The position numbers and the translations under genes are program-made. The notes under the pieces were generated by a model. It was not told the origin of the DNA. It made no database searches and was given only the letters and a program-made list of their open reading frames with translations. From Solibacillus sp. FSL H8-0523 (GTDB lineage: Bacteria > Bacillota > Bacilli > Bacillales_A > Planococcaceae): a stretch of 64,000 nt of DNA. The stretch lies in the NCBI RefSeq assembly GCF_038051985.1, contig NZ_CP150291.1:1116001-1180000 (forward strand). Reading direction: 5' to 3'. Positions 52,953 through 63,103 of this stretch are shown piece after piece; position 1 is the stretch's first letter; every line of letters begins with the position of its first letter.

Positions 52953-53855
52953 ATGCAAGTATTAAAAGATCCGATAGACGACTATCTTCATTTTATAAAA
53001 GTAGAACGCCAGTTAGCTGAGAATACATTGCAATCCTATAAGCGTGATTTAGTAGCGTATGCAAGACATCTTTTTCATGAGCAAAAGATTGCTGATTTCA
53101 ATCAAGTAGTACGCGAACATATTTTGTTGTATTTAGAAAGTATGCGTGCGGTCGGGAAATCGAGTAAAACAATCTCACGACAAATTTCATCGATCCGTTC
53201 GTTTCACCAATTTTTATTACGTGAAAAAGTATGCGAAAAGGATCCGACCGTGCATTTAGAAATGCCTAAGAAAGAACAAAACTTGCCGAAAGTCCTTTCT
53301 ATAGAAGATATCGATGCGCTTATTTCAGCGCCAACGATTGAAAAGCCACAAGGAATTCGTGATATTGCGATTTTGGAAATGATGTATGGCTCAGGTATGC
53401 GTATTAGCGAGCTGATTGCGTTAAATCTGGAGGATGTGCATATTACGATGGGCTTTGTACGTGTGTTTGGTAAAGGTGGGAAGGAGCGCATTATTCCACT
53501 AGGGCGCGGTGCATTAACAGCGTGTACAAATTATTTAAATGAAGCGAGACCGCAGTTACTGGGTAACGCCCCGAAAAATGATGCGTTTTTTATTACACAA
53601 AGAGGGAAACGTTTCACTAGACAGGGCTGTTGGAAAATTATTAAAGAACATGCTGAGAAAGCTGGCATTAACAAAGAAATTACTCCACACGTACTGCGCC
53701 ATTCCTTTGCGACGCATTTAATCGAAAATGGAGCAGACCTTCGTGCAGTTCAGGAACTACTCGGTCATTCAGATATTTCAACAACGCAAATATATACGCA
53801 TGTTAGTAAAACAAGATTGTCCGAAGTATACAAACAATTTCATCCGAGAGCCTAG
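52953..53855 (+). CDS. xerD: Tyrosine recombinase XerD
   Basis: Site-specific recombinase of 300 residues that resolves chromosome dimers at dif with XerC. N-terminal SAM-like domain (IDDYLHFIKVERQLAENTLQ), then catalytic residues: Arg in GSGMRISELIALNLEDV, Lys in GKGGKERIIPLG, HVLRHSFATHL, LGHSDISTTQIYTH with the final Tyr. Position fur-xerD-deoB is conserved. ATG at 52950 or 52953 follows GAGGCGAAG; the second gives better spacing. Confidence 0.95.
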   Translation: MQVLKDPIDDYLHFIKVERQLAENTLQSYKRDLVAYARHLFHEQKIADFNQVVREHILLYLESMRAVGKSSKTISRQISSIRSFHQFLLREKVCEKDPTVHLEMPKKEQNLPKVLSIEDIDALISAPTIEKPQGIRDIAILEMMYGSGMRISELIALNLEDVHITMGFVRVFGKGGKERIIPLGRGALTACTNYLNEARPQLLGNAPKNDAFFITQRGKRFTRQGCWKIIKEHAEKAGINKEITPHVLRHSFATHLIENGADLRAVQELLGHSDISTTQIYTHVSKTRLSEVYKQFHPRA

Positions 53856-54046
53856 CAAAATTATTTTTAGCGCATAAGAAACGATTATTTTTTCAACGAA
53901 ATCCATAGAAAATAACACATCATTTTGCGCATTTTAACGCGAAAAGTGCTTGTCTAATGAAAACCTTTTCAAAATCGGAGGTCTGACCTTTATTTGTTGG
54001 AACTTTTTATGTAAAATAGGGATTGAAGAAAGAGGAGTGAACACAA

Positions 54047-55225
54047 ATGCAACCTTTTAAAAAAATACATGTAATCGTTATGGACTCAGTAGGAATCGGC
54101 GAAGCACCAGATGCAGCTAAATTTGGTGATGTTGGTTCACATACATTAGGACATATCGCAGAAAAAATGAACGGATTAAATATGCCAAACATGGCAGACT
54201 TAGGATTATCCAATATTCGAGAATTACAAGGCATTGAAAAAAGCGAAGCACCAAAAGCTTATTACGGCATGATGCAAGAAGCATCAGTAGGTAAAGATAC
54301 AATGACAGGTCACTGGGAAATCATGGGCTTACACATCGATACGCCATTTAAAGTGTACCCAGAAGGCTTCCCGCAAGAATTAATTACAAAGCTTGAGGAA
54401 GCAATAGGTCGCAAAGTACTTTGTAACTTACCGTACAGTGGTACTGCAGTTATCGATGATTATGCAAAAGAGCATATGGAAACAGGTGCGATTATTGTTT
54501 ATACATCAGCTGACCCAGTATTACAAATCGCGGCACACGAAGATATTATTCCACTAGAAGAATTATATAAAATTTGTGAAATCGCACGTGAATTAACGTT
54601 AGACCCAGAATTTTTAGTAGGTCGCGTCATTGCACGTCCATTTGTTGGTGAAGAGGGGAACTTTACACGTACATCAAATCGTCATGATTATGCCTTAACG
54701 CCATTTGGTCGTACAACAATGGCCGAAATGAAGGATGCCAATTTAGATGTGATCGCAATCGGTAAAATCTCAGACATCTTTAATGGGGACGGTGTAACAG
54801 AATCAATTCGTACGAAAGACAATACAGATGGCATGGACAAAATGGCAGATGTGGTACGTCGTGACTTCCACGGACTGAGCTTCTTAAACTTAGTAGACTT
54901 TGATGCCAATTTTGGTCACCGTCGTGATCCAATTGGTTATGGTGAAGCACTAGAAGAATTTGACCGTCGCTTACCAGAAGTGCTAGAAGCCTTAACAGAG
55001 GACGACTTATTAATGATTACAGCAGACCACGGGAACGATCCAACATTCCCTGGTACCGACCACACACGTGAATTTGTGCCGTTAATCGTTTATTCACCAC
55101 GTTTTAACCAGGCTGCTGAATTACCATTACGCGAAACATTCGCAGACATCGCAGCAACAGTAGCAGAAAACTTCAACGTCGCTGCACCAAAGTTTGGAAA
55201 AAGCTTCTTAAACGAGCTTAAATAA
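54047..55225 (+). CDS. deoB: Phosphopentomutase
   Basis: Interconverts ribose or deoxyribose 1- and 5-phosphates in nucleoside breakdown. It is 392 residues with an alkaline phosphatase-like metal site: [44 protein letters not shown] and [29 protein letters not shown] precedes the ATG. It is followed 13 bases later by pdp; together they feed pyrimidine deoxyribose into central metabolism. Confidence 0.96.
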   Translation: MQPFKKIHVIVMDSVGIGEAPDAAKFGDVGSHTLGHIAEKMNGLNMPNMADLGLSNIRELQGIEKSEAPKAYYGMMQEASVGKDTMTGHWEIMGLHIDTPFKVYPEGFPQELITKLEEAIGRKVLCNLPYSGTAVIDDYAKEHMETGAIIVYTSADPVLQIAAHEDIIPLEELYKICEIARELTLDPEFLVGRVIARPFVGEEGNFTRTSNRHDYALTPFGRTTMAEMKDANLDVIAIGKISDIFNGDGVTESIRTKDNTDGMDKMADVVRRDFHGLSFLNLVDFDANFGHRRDPIGYGEALEEFDRRLPEVLEALTEDDLLMITADHGNDPTFPGTDHTREFVPLIVYSPRFNQAAELPLRETFADIAATVAENFNVAAPKFGKSFLNELK

Positions 55226-55238
55226 GGGGGACTAAGCC

Positions 55239-56543
55239 ATGAGAATGGTTGATATTATTGAGAAAAAACGTAATGGTGAAGAGCTAACAACACCAGAAAT
55301 TCGCTTTTTTGTAGAAGGTTATACAGATGGGTCAATTCCTGACTACCAAGCAAGTGCACTATGTATGGCAATTTATTTTAAAGATATGACAGACCGCGAG
55401 CGCGCGGACTTAACAATGGCAATGGTAGAATCAGGTGATCAAATCGACCTATCTTCAATTGCTGGTGTAAAAGTAGACAAGCACTCAACTGGCGGTGTAG
55501 GTGATACAACAACACTTCCACTTGCAGCTATGGTAGCAGCAGTAGGCGTACCAGTAGCGAAAATGAGTGGCCGTGGTTTAGGTCACACAGGCGGTACAAT
55601 TGATAAGCTAGAAGCAATTGAAGGCTTCCACGTAGAATTAACGAGCGAGGACTTTTCAAAACAAGTAAATGAAATCGGCATGGCGGTTATCGGTCAATCA
55701 GGTAACTTGACACCAGCAGATAAAAAGTTATACGCATTACGTGATGTAACAGGTACGGTTTCAAGTATTCCATTAATCGCTGGTTCAATTATGTCGAAGA
55801 AAATTGCAGCAGGCGCAGATGCCATCGTTCTTGACGTAAAAACAGGTGACGGTGCATTCATGAAAACGGTGGAAGATTCAATCAAGCTTGCGCAAGCAAT
55901 GGTGAAAATAGGAAACAACGTTGGACGTAAAACAATGGCCATTATTTCTGACATGAGCCAGCCACTAGGTTTTGCTATTGGTAACGCACTTGAAGTGCAA
56001 GAAGCAATTGATACATTAAAAGGCAATGGTCCACAAGACTTAAACGAGCTTTGCTACACACTAGGTGCACAAATGGTTGTACTCGGCGGCAAGGCACAAA
56101 CAATCGAAGAAGCACGTAAAATGCTAGAAGAAGTAGTAGCAAACGGTGCGGCTTTAGAAGTATTGAAAAAATTCATCGCAGCACAGGGCGGCGACGCTTC
56201 AGTAGTGGACGATCCATCTCGTTTACCACAAGCGAAGTTCAAATTCGACGTACCAGCGAAACAAGCAGGTTACGTATCTAAAATCGAAGCAGATGATATC
56301 GGTACAGCGGCAATGCTACTTGGTGCAGGTCGTGCAACGAAAGAATCAGAAATCGATTTAGCAGTTGGTTTAGTTTTACACAAAAAAGTGGGCGACCAGG
56401 TTGCAGAAGGTGAGTCATTAATGACAATCCATGCGAACACAGAGCAGGTTGACGAAGTATTAGCGAAAATCTATGCACACGTTCACCTTTCAGCTGAAAA
56501 AGTAGAAGCGCCAAAATTAATCGAAGCGGTTATTACGGAATAA
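55239..56543 (+). CDS. pdp: Pyrimidine-nucleoside phosphorylase
   Basis: Cleaves uridine and thymidine to base and sugar 1-phosphate. It is 434 residues; [16 protein letters not shown] and [20 protein letters not shown] are the phosphate and substrate-binding signatures. The sequence is very close to B. subtilis Pdp over its length. In B. subtilis the place after drm is taken by punA (purine), so this pair is arranged differently. GGGGGA precedes the ATG at 55239. Confidence 0.95.
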   Translation: MRMVDIIEKKRNGEELTTPEIRFFVEGYTDGSIPDYQASALCMAIYFKDMTDRERADLTMAMVESGDQIDLSSIAGVKVDKHSTGGVGDTTTLPLAAMVAAVGVPVAKMSGRGLGHTGGTIDKLEAIEGFHVELTSEDFSKQVNEIGMAVIGQSGNLTPADKKLYALRDVTGTVSSIPLIAGSIMSKKIAAGADAIVLDVKTGDGAFMKTVEDSIKLAQAMVKIGNNVGRKTMAIISDMSQPLGFAIGNALEVQEAIDTLKGNGPQDLNELCYTLGAQMVVLGGKAQTIEEARKMLEEVVANGAALEVLKKFIAAQGGDASVVDDPSRLPQAKFKFDVPAKQAGYVSKIEADDIGTAAMLLGAGRATKESEIDLAVGLVLHKKVGDQVAEGESLMTIHANTEQVDEVLAKIYAHVHLSAEKVEAPKLIEAVITE

Positions 56544-56550
56544 TTCTCAT

Positions 56551-56594
56551 AAGCCTCTTTTAGTTTCATTACGAAACTATGAGAGGTTTTTTTG
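56551..56594 (+). terminator. Terminator after pdp
   Basis: AAGCCTCTTTTAGTTTC / GAAACTATGAGAGGTTT stem followed by T residues. Confidence 0.88.
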
Positions 56595-56699
56595 TTCTTT
56601 GAAAATTTTGTAAATATGATAGAATATGTATAATAATTCTATTTAATGTATATAATTTTGTTGGTTGTTCGCGGAATCATCAAAGGGGGCACTGGGGAT

Positions 56700-58439
56700 A
56701 TGCAGTGGAAGTGGTCGGGGAGATATGAAGGATACACGGTTGCACATTTTAAAAAGGATTTAATTTCGGGGACAATTGTTGGGATTATCGCGGTGCCACT
56801 GGCGATGTCATTTGCGATTGCGTCTGGTGTAAAGCCTGAATACGGTATTTATACTGCAATTATTGCAGGAATATTAATTTCGCTTTTTGGTGGCTCGAAA
56901 TTTCAAATTGGTGGGCCGACTGGTGCATTTGTGCCAGTGTTACTTGGTGTTGTTTTAGTATATGGCTATGAAAACTTGCTCATTGCAGGGCTCATGGCTG
57001 GAATTATACTTGTATTAATGGGCGTATTTAAGCTTGGAACGCTCATTAAATTTATCCCACGGCCTGTGACAGTTGGGTTTACAGCGGGGATTGCGGTCAT
57101 TATTTTTGCTGGTCAAATTGGTAATTTCCTCGGCTTATCGGGAATGGAACAACATGAACGATTTCACGAAAATCTTATAGAAATTGCGTCGCATATTGGG
57201 ACAATTAATTTATATAGTATTCTTGTGGCCATCATTTGTTTAGTTGGCATATTACTTACACCACGTCTGTTGCCTAAAGTACCGGGTGCATTAGTAGGGA
57301 TACTTGTTTCTGCGATTATTTCAGCTTTTGTCTTTCCAGGACAAGTAGCGACGATTGGTTCGACATATGGGGAAATTCCAAATTCATTGCCGACATTTGC
57401 GATACCGGAAATTACATTTGAACGAATTTATCAGCTGCTCGGGCCAGCCTTTGTCATTGCCATGTTAGGTGGGATTGAGTCTCTATTATCGGCCGTTGTA
57501 GCTGATGGTATGACAAACAGTAAACATAATAGTAATAAGGAGTTAGTTGGACAAGGGATTGCCAATATTGTTACACCATTTTTCGGTGGAATTCCCGCGA
57601 CGGGTGCGATTGCGCGTACAGCGACAAATATAAAAACAGGGGCTACATCTCCAATGTCGGGGATTATTCACGGCATATTTGTTTTATTGACGCTTGTTGT
57701 ATTTGCACCTTTCGCCGTCCATATACCGCTAGCTAGTCTTGCCCCGGTGTTAATGATCGTTGCCTGGAATATGAGTGAACGGTATCATTTTGCTCATATC
57801 CTAAAGTTGAAATCTGGGGATTCCCTTGTGCTTGCCATTACGTTTTTATTAACCGTATTTACGAGTTTGACGTTAGCTGTTGAAGTAGGCTTAATACTTG
57901 CGGTTGTACTTTTCGCAAAACGTATGAGTGAAATGCTTGTCGTGACGAAGGTTTTACCGGATTTAGATACGAAGGAAGGTAAGCTACTTTCAGGTATTGT
58001 ATCGGATAGTCATGATTGTCCACAGGTAAGTGTGTATACGATTGAAGGTCCGTTATTTTTTGGTGCTGCACAAACATTTGAGCAGTCCATTTTAAATACG
58101 ATTCACTATCGACCACGCGTGCTTATTTTGAGGATGGGGAAAGTTCCGTTTATTGATACGACAGGTGAAGAATATTTCCGTAATATCGTGCGTAGTTTTA
58201 CGACACAAGGTGGGAGTGTACTTGTAAGTGGGGTGCAGCCAAGCTTGAAGTCCATGCTTGATGCCAACGGATTAACTGAAGTTATTGGCGAGCAAAATTT
58301 CTTTCCACACACGGGTGATGCGATTACAGCAGCGATTGAAATCATTAATCATAAAGATTGTATTGGCTGTAAGCATTTTGCTTTCCGTGAATGCCAGCAA
58401 CTTTCAACTGGAGAAAAGATAAGGGAGCAAAAAAGTTAA
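56700..58439 (+). CDS. SulP family anion transporter with STAS domain
   Basis: A 579-residue transporter of the SLC26/SulP family. The membrane core (about residues 20-420) has VAVPLAMSFAIASGVKPEYG near the start, FQIGGPTGAFVPVL and PVTVGFTAGIAVIIFAGQIG; the C-terminal STAS domain (about 455-550) has LRMGKVPFIDTTGEEYFRNI. An unusual C-terminal tail carries Cys and His (KDCIGCKHFAFRECQQ). It transports sulfate, bicarbonate or another anion, not determinable. It sits where dacF would be expected before spoIIAA. AAAGGGGGC precedes the ATG. Confidence 0.9.
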   Translation: MQWKWSGRYEGYTVAHFKKDLISGTIVGIIAVPLAMSFAIASGVKPEYGIYTAIIAGILISLFGGSKFQIGGPTGAFVPVLLGVVLVYGYENLLIAGLMAGIILVLMGVFKLGTLIKFIPRPVTVGFTAGIAVIIFAGQIGNFLGLSGMEQHERFHENLIEIASHIGTINLYSILVAIICLVGILLTPRLLPKVPGALVGILVSAIISAFVFPGQVATIGSTYGEIPNSLPTFAIPEITFERIYQLLGPAFVIAMLGGIESLLSAVVADGMTNSKHNSNKELVGQGIANIVTPFFGGIPATGAIARTATNIKTGATSPMSGIIHGIFVLLTLVVFAPFAVHIPLASLAPVLMIVAWNMSERYHFAHILKLKSGDSLVLAITFLLTVFTSLTLAVEVGLILAVVLFAKRMSEMLVVTKVLPDLDTKEGKLLSGIVSDSHDCPQVSVYTIEGPLFFGAAQTFEQSILNTIHYRPRVLILRMGKVPFIDTTGEEYFRNIVRSFTTQGGSVLVSGVQPSLKSMLDANGLTEVIGEQNFFPHTGDAITAAIEIINHKDCIGCKHFAFRECQQLSTGEKIREQKS

Positions 58440-58458
58440 TAGAGACAATGATTTAAAT

Positions 58459-58504
58459 AAGCAACTGTGTGGAAGAGGGAACCTTTTTGCGCAGTTGTTT
58501 TTTG
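58459..58504 (+). terminator. Terminator after the SulP gene
   Basis: GCAACTGTG / CGCAGTTGT arms around a long loop followed by T residues. Confidence 0.7.
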
Positions 58505-58594
58505 TTTGCCTAAAAAATGATTAAAACATATGCATTTTACCTATACTTCACCTAGCTGTCGTAAATCCACTACTTATAGCGAACACGCACTTGT

Positions 58595-58603
58595 TTTGTC
58601 AAC
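58595..58603 (+). promoter_or_regulatory. Spo0A-box-like site
   Basis: TTTGTCAAC matches the Spo0A consensus TTTGTCRAA at eight of nine positions, immediately upstream of the sigma-H promoter of spoIIA. Confidence 0.5.
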
Positions 58604-58606
58604 GTG

Positions 58607-58635
58607 ATAGGAAAATACGGGAACATGCCGAATAT
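58607..58635 (+). promoter_or_regulatory. Sigma-H promoter of the spoIIA operon
   Basis: ATAGGAAAA (58607-58615) and GCCGAATAT (58627-58635) match the sigma-H pattern RnAGGAWWW ... RnnGAATWW, with an 11-base spacer. spoIIA is transcribed by sigma-H in B. subtilis. Confidence 0.75.
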
Positions 58636-58660
58636 TCGAAGCTAGAAGGAGGCGGCATGA

Positions 58661-59023
58661 ATGAATTTTAATGTAACGATGTACCCGAATCAGCTACTAA
58701 TTGTAAAGCTGTACGGGGAGCTTGATCATCATGAAACAGAAAAAATACGCAGCGATATTTCAAATGCGATTTTGCAAGGAGATGTGCGGCTGCTCGTTTG
58801 GAATTTAGAGCATTTGCAGTTCATGGATAGCTCAGGAATTGGCTTAGTGTTAGGTCGAATGCGCGAGCTACGTGCGGTAGACGGACAAATCATGTTACTA
58901 AATCCATCATCAACGATGCAAAAAATATTTCAATTTTCAGGGTTAGCCAAATATATCTGTTTTGCATCTGAGGAGCAGATTATTTTACAGAGCAAGGGGG
59001 ATCATGAATGGATAACGAAATGA
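58661..59023 (+). CDS. spoIIAA: Anti-sigma F factor antagonist SpoIIAA
   Basis: STAS-domain protein of 120 residues that releases sigma F from SpoIIAB in the forespore. The phosphorylated serine lies in FMDSSGIGLVLGR (S57/S58). GAAGGAGGCGG precedes the start; an ATG at 58657 is out of frame. It overlaps spoIIAB by 16 bases. Confidence 0.96.
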   Translation: MNFNVTMYPNQLLIVKLYGELDHHETEKIRSDISNAILQGDVRLLVWNLEHLQFMDSSGIGLVLGRMRELRAVDGQIMLLNPSSTMQKIFQFSGLAKYICFASEEQIILQSKGDHEWITK

Positions 59024-59448
59024 CACTTACTTTTTTAGCGCGCAGTGAAAATGAAAGCTTGGCACGCCTTGCGGTAACTAGTTTTATGGCGCAATTGGAC
59101 CCGACTGTGGAAGAGCTATCCGAATGTAAAACAATTGTGTCAGAGGCCGTTTCTAATGCCATTATCCATGGCTATGCACATAATCCGAATGGCATTGTAA
59201 CTGTTCATGCCGTACGAAATGGTGCAGAAATCAGTGTAGCCATTAAGGACGAAGGTTGTGGCATCGAAAATATTAATCAAGCGAGAGAGCCACTTTATAC
59301 AACAAAGCCAGAGCTTGAACGCTCAGGGATGGGTTTTACGATTATGGAAAGCTTTGCAGATTTTTTACAAATCGAATCAACACTGGGTGAAGGAACAATC
59401 ATCACATTTACGAAGCAAATTTCACCGGTACAAACACTCGTGACATAA
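59008..59448 (+). CDS. spoIIAB: Anti-sigma F factor SpoIIAB
   Basis: GHKL-type kinase and anti-sigma factor of 146 residues. It phosphorylates SpoIIAA and binds SigF. The N box is IVSEAVSNAIIHGYAH, G1 VAIKDEGCGIEN, and G2 ERSGMGFTIMESF. It overlaps spoIIAA by 16 bases; AGGGGGATC precedes the ATG. This is the sporulation compartment switch. Confidence 0.96.
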   Translation: MDNEMTLTFLARSENESLARLAVTSFMAQLDPTVEELSECKTIVSEAVSNAIIHGYAHNPNGIVTVHAVRNGAEISVAIKDEGCGIENINQAREPLYTTKPELERSGMGFTIMESFADFLQIESTLGEGTIITFTKQISPVQTLVT

Positions 59449-59460
59449 CGACATAAGGGG

Positions 59461-60231
59461 ATGGAGAGAATCGAACAGTCATCTGAAACGTTATTAACAC
59501 AAGCACTGATGCGCGAGCTGATTGCGAAGTCGCAACAAGGCGATACGGACGCAAGAAAGCGGATGATTGAAGGCAATACAAGACTTGTTTGGTCAATTGT
59601 ACAGCGCTTTAGCTCGCGCGGTGTGGAGCTAGAGGATTTATTTCAAATTGGCTGCATCGGACTGATGAAATCGGTTGATAAGTTTGATTTATCATATGAG
59701 GTCAAGTTTTCAACCTATGCCGTACCGATGATTATCGGTGAAATTCAACGCTTTTTACGTGATGATGGAATGGTAAAAGTTAGTCGCTCGATACGCGAGC
59801 TCAATTTTAAAATCCGCCATGCGACGGATGAATATTTAAAAACGAATGAAAAGCCACCAACGATTGCGGAGCTCGCCGCGATATTGGACGTATCGACGGA
59901 TGATATTTTAATGGCTACAGATGCGATGCGTGACCCAGCGAGCTTGCATGACCAGCTATTTGAAAACGACGGAGACTCGATCACGCTCATGGATCAAATG
60001 CGCGACGATAAATCGCAGTTACCATTTGAATATATTCCATTAAAGGATTTACTACAGCGGCTTGGGAAGCGTGAGCAATCGATTATTTATTTCCGTTATT
60101 ATTTAGATTTAACGCAAACTGAAATCGCAGACCGACTCGGCATTTCTCAAGTGCAGGTGTCGCGCTTAGAAAAAAAGATTTTAGCACAGTTAAAAACATG
60201 GCTTGAACTACCAACAACAAGTAAGCGGTGA
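59461..60231 (+). CDS. sigF: Sporulation sigma factor SigF (SpoIIAC)
   Basis: Forespore-specific sigma factor of 256 residues. Region 2 is DLFQIGCIGLMKSVDKFDLS and YEVKFSTYAVPMIIGEIQRF, region 3 and 4 follow, with DRLGISQVQVSRLEKKILAQ at the end. The ATG at 59461 directly abuts AAGGGG, an unusually tight spacing, so the true start is less certain than the gene call. It is directly followed by spoVAF. Confidence 0.95.
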   Translation: MERIEQSSETLLTQALMRELIAKSQQGDTDARKRMIEGNTRLVWSIVQRFSSRGVELEDLFQIGCIGLMKSVDKFDLSYEVKFSTYAVPMIIGEIQRFLRDDGMVKVSRSIRELNFKIRHATDEYLKTNEKPPTIAELAAILDVSTDDILMATDAMRDPASLHDQLFENDGDSITLMDQMRDDKSQLPFEYIPLKDLLQRLGKREQSIIYFRYYLDLTQTEIADRLGISQVQVSRLEKKILAQLKTWLELPTTSKR

Positions 60232-60235
60232 AAAC

Positions 60236-61678
60236 ATGAAGAATCAATTATTCACATCTAAGGATATCGCTAAAGATTATTTAGAGAAACGCTTTGACAC
60301 GAAGCGTACGTTTGATGTTTGCGTAAAAGACATCACGATTAAAAATCTACCGACACTCACCGTATATATTAGTGGATTAGTGAATGGTGAGAGCTTGGCT
60401 GAAATGCTTACCAACTTACAGTGGGAACAGCAAGAAGAAATTGAAGATGAAAATGAGTATTTCAACGAGCATTTTAATTACCACGGCAAGGAAGAGGCAA
60501 CATCGCTTGATGATTTTTTATTAGGTGTTTTAAGTGGGCGTGTGGGCTTTATCACACTGAGTGGTTATGCGTTTTTAGCGGAGTTTCGTGAATATCCGGG
60601 GAGAAGTCCTGAAGAGCCTGACAATGAAAAAGTGATTCGAGGTTCGCGCGACGGCTTTGCGGAAAACGTCATTCAAAATGTTGCGCTCATTCGGCGCCGC
60701 ATTCGGAGCACCGAGCTTCGCTATCAAATGCACCATGTATCAACTTATGGCCAAACCGATGTAGTCATTGCCTATATGGCTGATCTAGTAAATGACGAAC
60801 ATTTGCAGTGGATTACCGAACGGCTTAATCAAATTAAGCATGATGGGTTAACAATGAGTGATAAATCACTTGAAGAATGGTTGTTTAAGCAGCGCTACCA
60901 TCCGCTGCCGTTTGTACGCTACACAGAACGTCCAGATATTGTCGCGGCGCATTTATTAGAAGGGCATATTGCCATCGTTGTGGATACGTCGCCGTCTGTC
61001 ATGCTGATGCCGGTAACGATGTTCTATTTACTACAGCATGCAGAAGAATATCGACAAGCACCACTCATTGGATCCATGATGCGCATTTTACGCTTTGGTG
61101 CAGTGCTACTGAGCTTTTTACTTTTACCGTTTTGGTATTTACTTGTGACGAATGAGCAGCTCATACCAGATCAATTAGCGTATATAGGAATTAACGATCA
61201 GAGTGAAGTACCGCTATTTTTGCAACTGGTCATTGCCGATCTCGGGATTGAATTTTTACGCATCGCCGCCATTCACACCCCAACGCCATTATCGACTGCG
61301 ATGGGGTTAATCGCCGGCATCATTATCGGACAAATTGCGATTGACGTTGGGTTATTTTCAAGCGAGGTTGTCTTATACACTGCAATTAGCGCTATTTTCA
61401 CATTTGCCATTCCGAATTACGAATTAAGTATCTCGGTCAAAGTGTTCCGCATATTGCTATTGGCGATCACGGCATTGTTTGGAGTCAATGGATTTTTCAT
61501 CGGGCTGTTTGCGATTTTTACGTATTTATGTGCATTAAAGCCAATGAAAGTGCCATATTTATGGCCGCTTGTGCCTTTTTTTCCAAAAGCTTTTTTACGC
61601 GTCATCATTCGTTTCCCGATGTCAACCGACGCGTTAAGGCCTTATATCGTTGGAGCAAAACAGCGAAAACGCGCATGA
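60236..61678 (+). CDS. spoVAF: Stage V sporulation protein AF (GerA-family)
   Basis: GerA-family spore membrane protein of 480 residues, similar to germinant receptor A subunits. A soluble N-terminal domain of about 280 residues, with FLLGVLSGRVGFITLSGYAF and EPDNEKVIRGSRDGFAENVI, and five or six membrane spans in the C-terminal third (TPTPLSTAMGLIAGIIIGQI). Start at 60236 follows GGTGA. It follows sigF by four bases and precedes lysA, the B. subtilis order minus spoVAA-AE. Confidence 0.92.
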   Translation: MKNQLFTSKDIAKDYLEKRFDTKRTFDVCVKDITIKNLPTLTVYISGLVNGESLAEMLTNLQWEQQEEIEDENEYFNEHFNYHGKEEATSLDDFLLGVLSGRVGFITLSGYAFLAEFREYPGRSPEEPDNEKVIRGSRDGFAENVIQNVALIRRRIRSTELRYQMHHVSTYGQTDVVIAYMADLVNDEHLQWITERLNQIKHDGLTMSDKSLEEWLFKQRYHPLPFVRYTERPDIVAAHLLEGHIAIVVDTSPSVMLMPVTMFYLLQHAEEYRQAPLIGSMMRILRFGAVLLSFLLLPFWYLLVTNEQLIPDQLAYIGINDQSEVPLFLQLVIADLGIEFLRIAAIHTPTPLSTAMGLIAGIIIGQIAIDVGLFSSEVVLYTAISAIFTFAIPNYELSISVKVFRILLLAITALFGVNGFFIGLFAIFTYLCALKPMKVPYLWPLVPFFPKAFLRVIIRFPMSTDALRPYIVGAKQRKRA

Positions 61679-61780
61679 ACGCACATTGCATGACACTCTC
61701 TCCTATGTTAAAGTTCTCATATAATATTTTGTGATTTTTGAGAATATTAAGGCGACTATTTATAGTTAGGAGAGAATGAC

Positions 61781-63100
61781 ATGCATTTTTACGGTACACA
61801 ACAAATTAACGAACAAGGCCATTTAACAATTGGTGGCGTTGACACAATGGAGTTAGCTAAGGCATACGGAACACCTTTATTCGTTTATGATACGGCATTA
61901 ATTCGAAAGCGCGCGCGTGGCTTTATCGATACATTTGAAAAATTAGGTGTGACGGCACAAGTTGCATATGCTTCAAAAGCATTTGCCTGTGTGGCAGCCT
62001 ATCAGTTGGCGGCGCAAGAAAATTTATCGCTTGATGTCGTATCAGGTGGCGAATTATTTACTGCTATTAAAGCAGGATTCCCGGCAGAACGCATTCATTT
62101 CCACGGCAACAATAAATCTATTGCTGAACTAGAGTTAGCATTTGATACAAAAATCGGCTGTATCGTCGTAGATAACTTTTACGAAATTGCAGTAATTAAA
62201 GAAATCGCACAAAACAAAAATCAAAAAATGAACATTCTTTTACGTGTTACACCAGGCGTGGAAGCACATACACATGACTTTATTACAACAGGTCAAGCGG
62301 ATTCGAAATTTGGTTTTGACTTAAATAATGGTCAAGCCGACGAAGCGTTTAAGCAAGTTGTCAATGATGACTTCATTAACTTACTGGGCTTACATTGTCA
62401 CATCGGTTCACAAATTTTCGAAACTGAAGGCTTTAGCTTAGCAGCGGGTAAAGTGATGCAAAAAATGGGTGTTTGGAAAGAACAGCACGGTTTTGAAGCA
62501 ACGGTCTTAAACTTAGGTGGAGGGTTTGGCATTCGTTACACGGAAGAAGACAAGCCGCTTGAGCCACATGAATATGTAGCAGACATGATTAAAGCAGCAC
62601 AAGCAGAAAGTGTAAAATTAGGCTTAACAATGCCTGAAATTTGGATTGAGCCAGGCCGCTCTTTAGTAGGGGATGCAGGAACATCTCTTTACACAATCGG
62701 CTCTCAAAAAACAGTTCCAGGTGTACGCGAATACATCGCGGTTGATGGTGGCATGAGCGACAATATCCGTCCAGCACTATACGATGCAAAATACGAGGCT
62801 GTCATTGCGAACAAAGCGAATGAAGAAAAAACAAATACATATACTGTAGCAGGAAAGCTTTGTGAATCAGGTGACAAATTAATCACTGATGCGAGCTTAC
62901 AAAAGGCGGAAACGGGCGACATTTTAGCGATGTTCTGTACAGGTGCTTATGGGTATTCAATGGCATCTAACTACAACCGTGTGCCGCGTCCAGCTGTTGT
63001 ATTCGTAGAAAATGGTGAGCACCAATTAGCGATCCAACGCGAAAGTTATGAAGATTTAGTAGTAAATGACCTACCGTTAACATTAAAAAAGGGTGAATAA
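61781..63100 (+). CDS. lysA: Diaminopimelate decarboxylase
   Basis: PLP enzyme making lysine from meso-diaminopimelate. It is 439 residues: the PLP lysine is in AYASKAFACVAAY; GLHCHIGSQIF, LNLGGGFGIRY and the C-terminal GKLCESGDKLI, MFCTGAYGYSM region are present. TTAGGAGAGAA precedes the ATG; TATAAT (61720-61725) may be its -10. spoVAF-lysA order matches B. subtilis. No lysine riboswitch is seen. Confidence 0.96.
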   Translation: MHFYGTQQINEQGHLTIGGVDTMELAKAYGTPLFVYDTALIRKRARGFIDTFEKLGVTAQVAYASKAFACVAAYQLAAQENLSLDVVSGGELFTAIKAGFPAERIHFHGNNKSIAELELAFDTKIGCIVVDNFYEIAVIKEIAQNKNQKMNILLRVTPGVEAHTHDFITTGQADSKFGFDLNNGQADEAFKQVVNDDFINLLGLHCHIGSQIFETEGFSLAAGKVMQKMGVWKEQHGFEATVLNLGGGFGIRYTEEDKPLEPHEYVADMIKAAQAESVKLGLTMPEIWIEPGRSLVGDAGTSLYTIGSQKTVPGVREYIAVDGGMSDNIRPALYDAKYEAVIANKANEEKTNTYTVAGKLCESGDKLITDASLQKAETGDILAMFCTGAYGYSMASNYNRVPRPAVVFVENGEHQLAIQRESYEDLVVNDLPLTLKKGE

Positions 63101-63103
63101 ACG

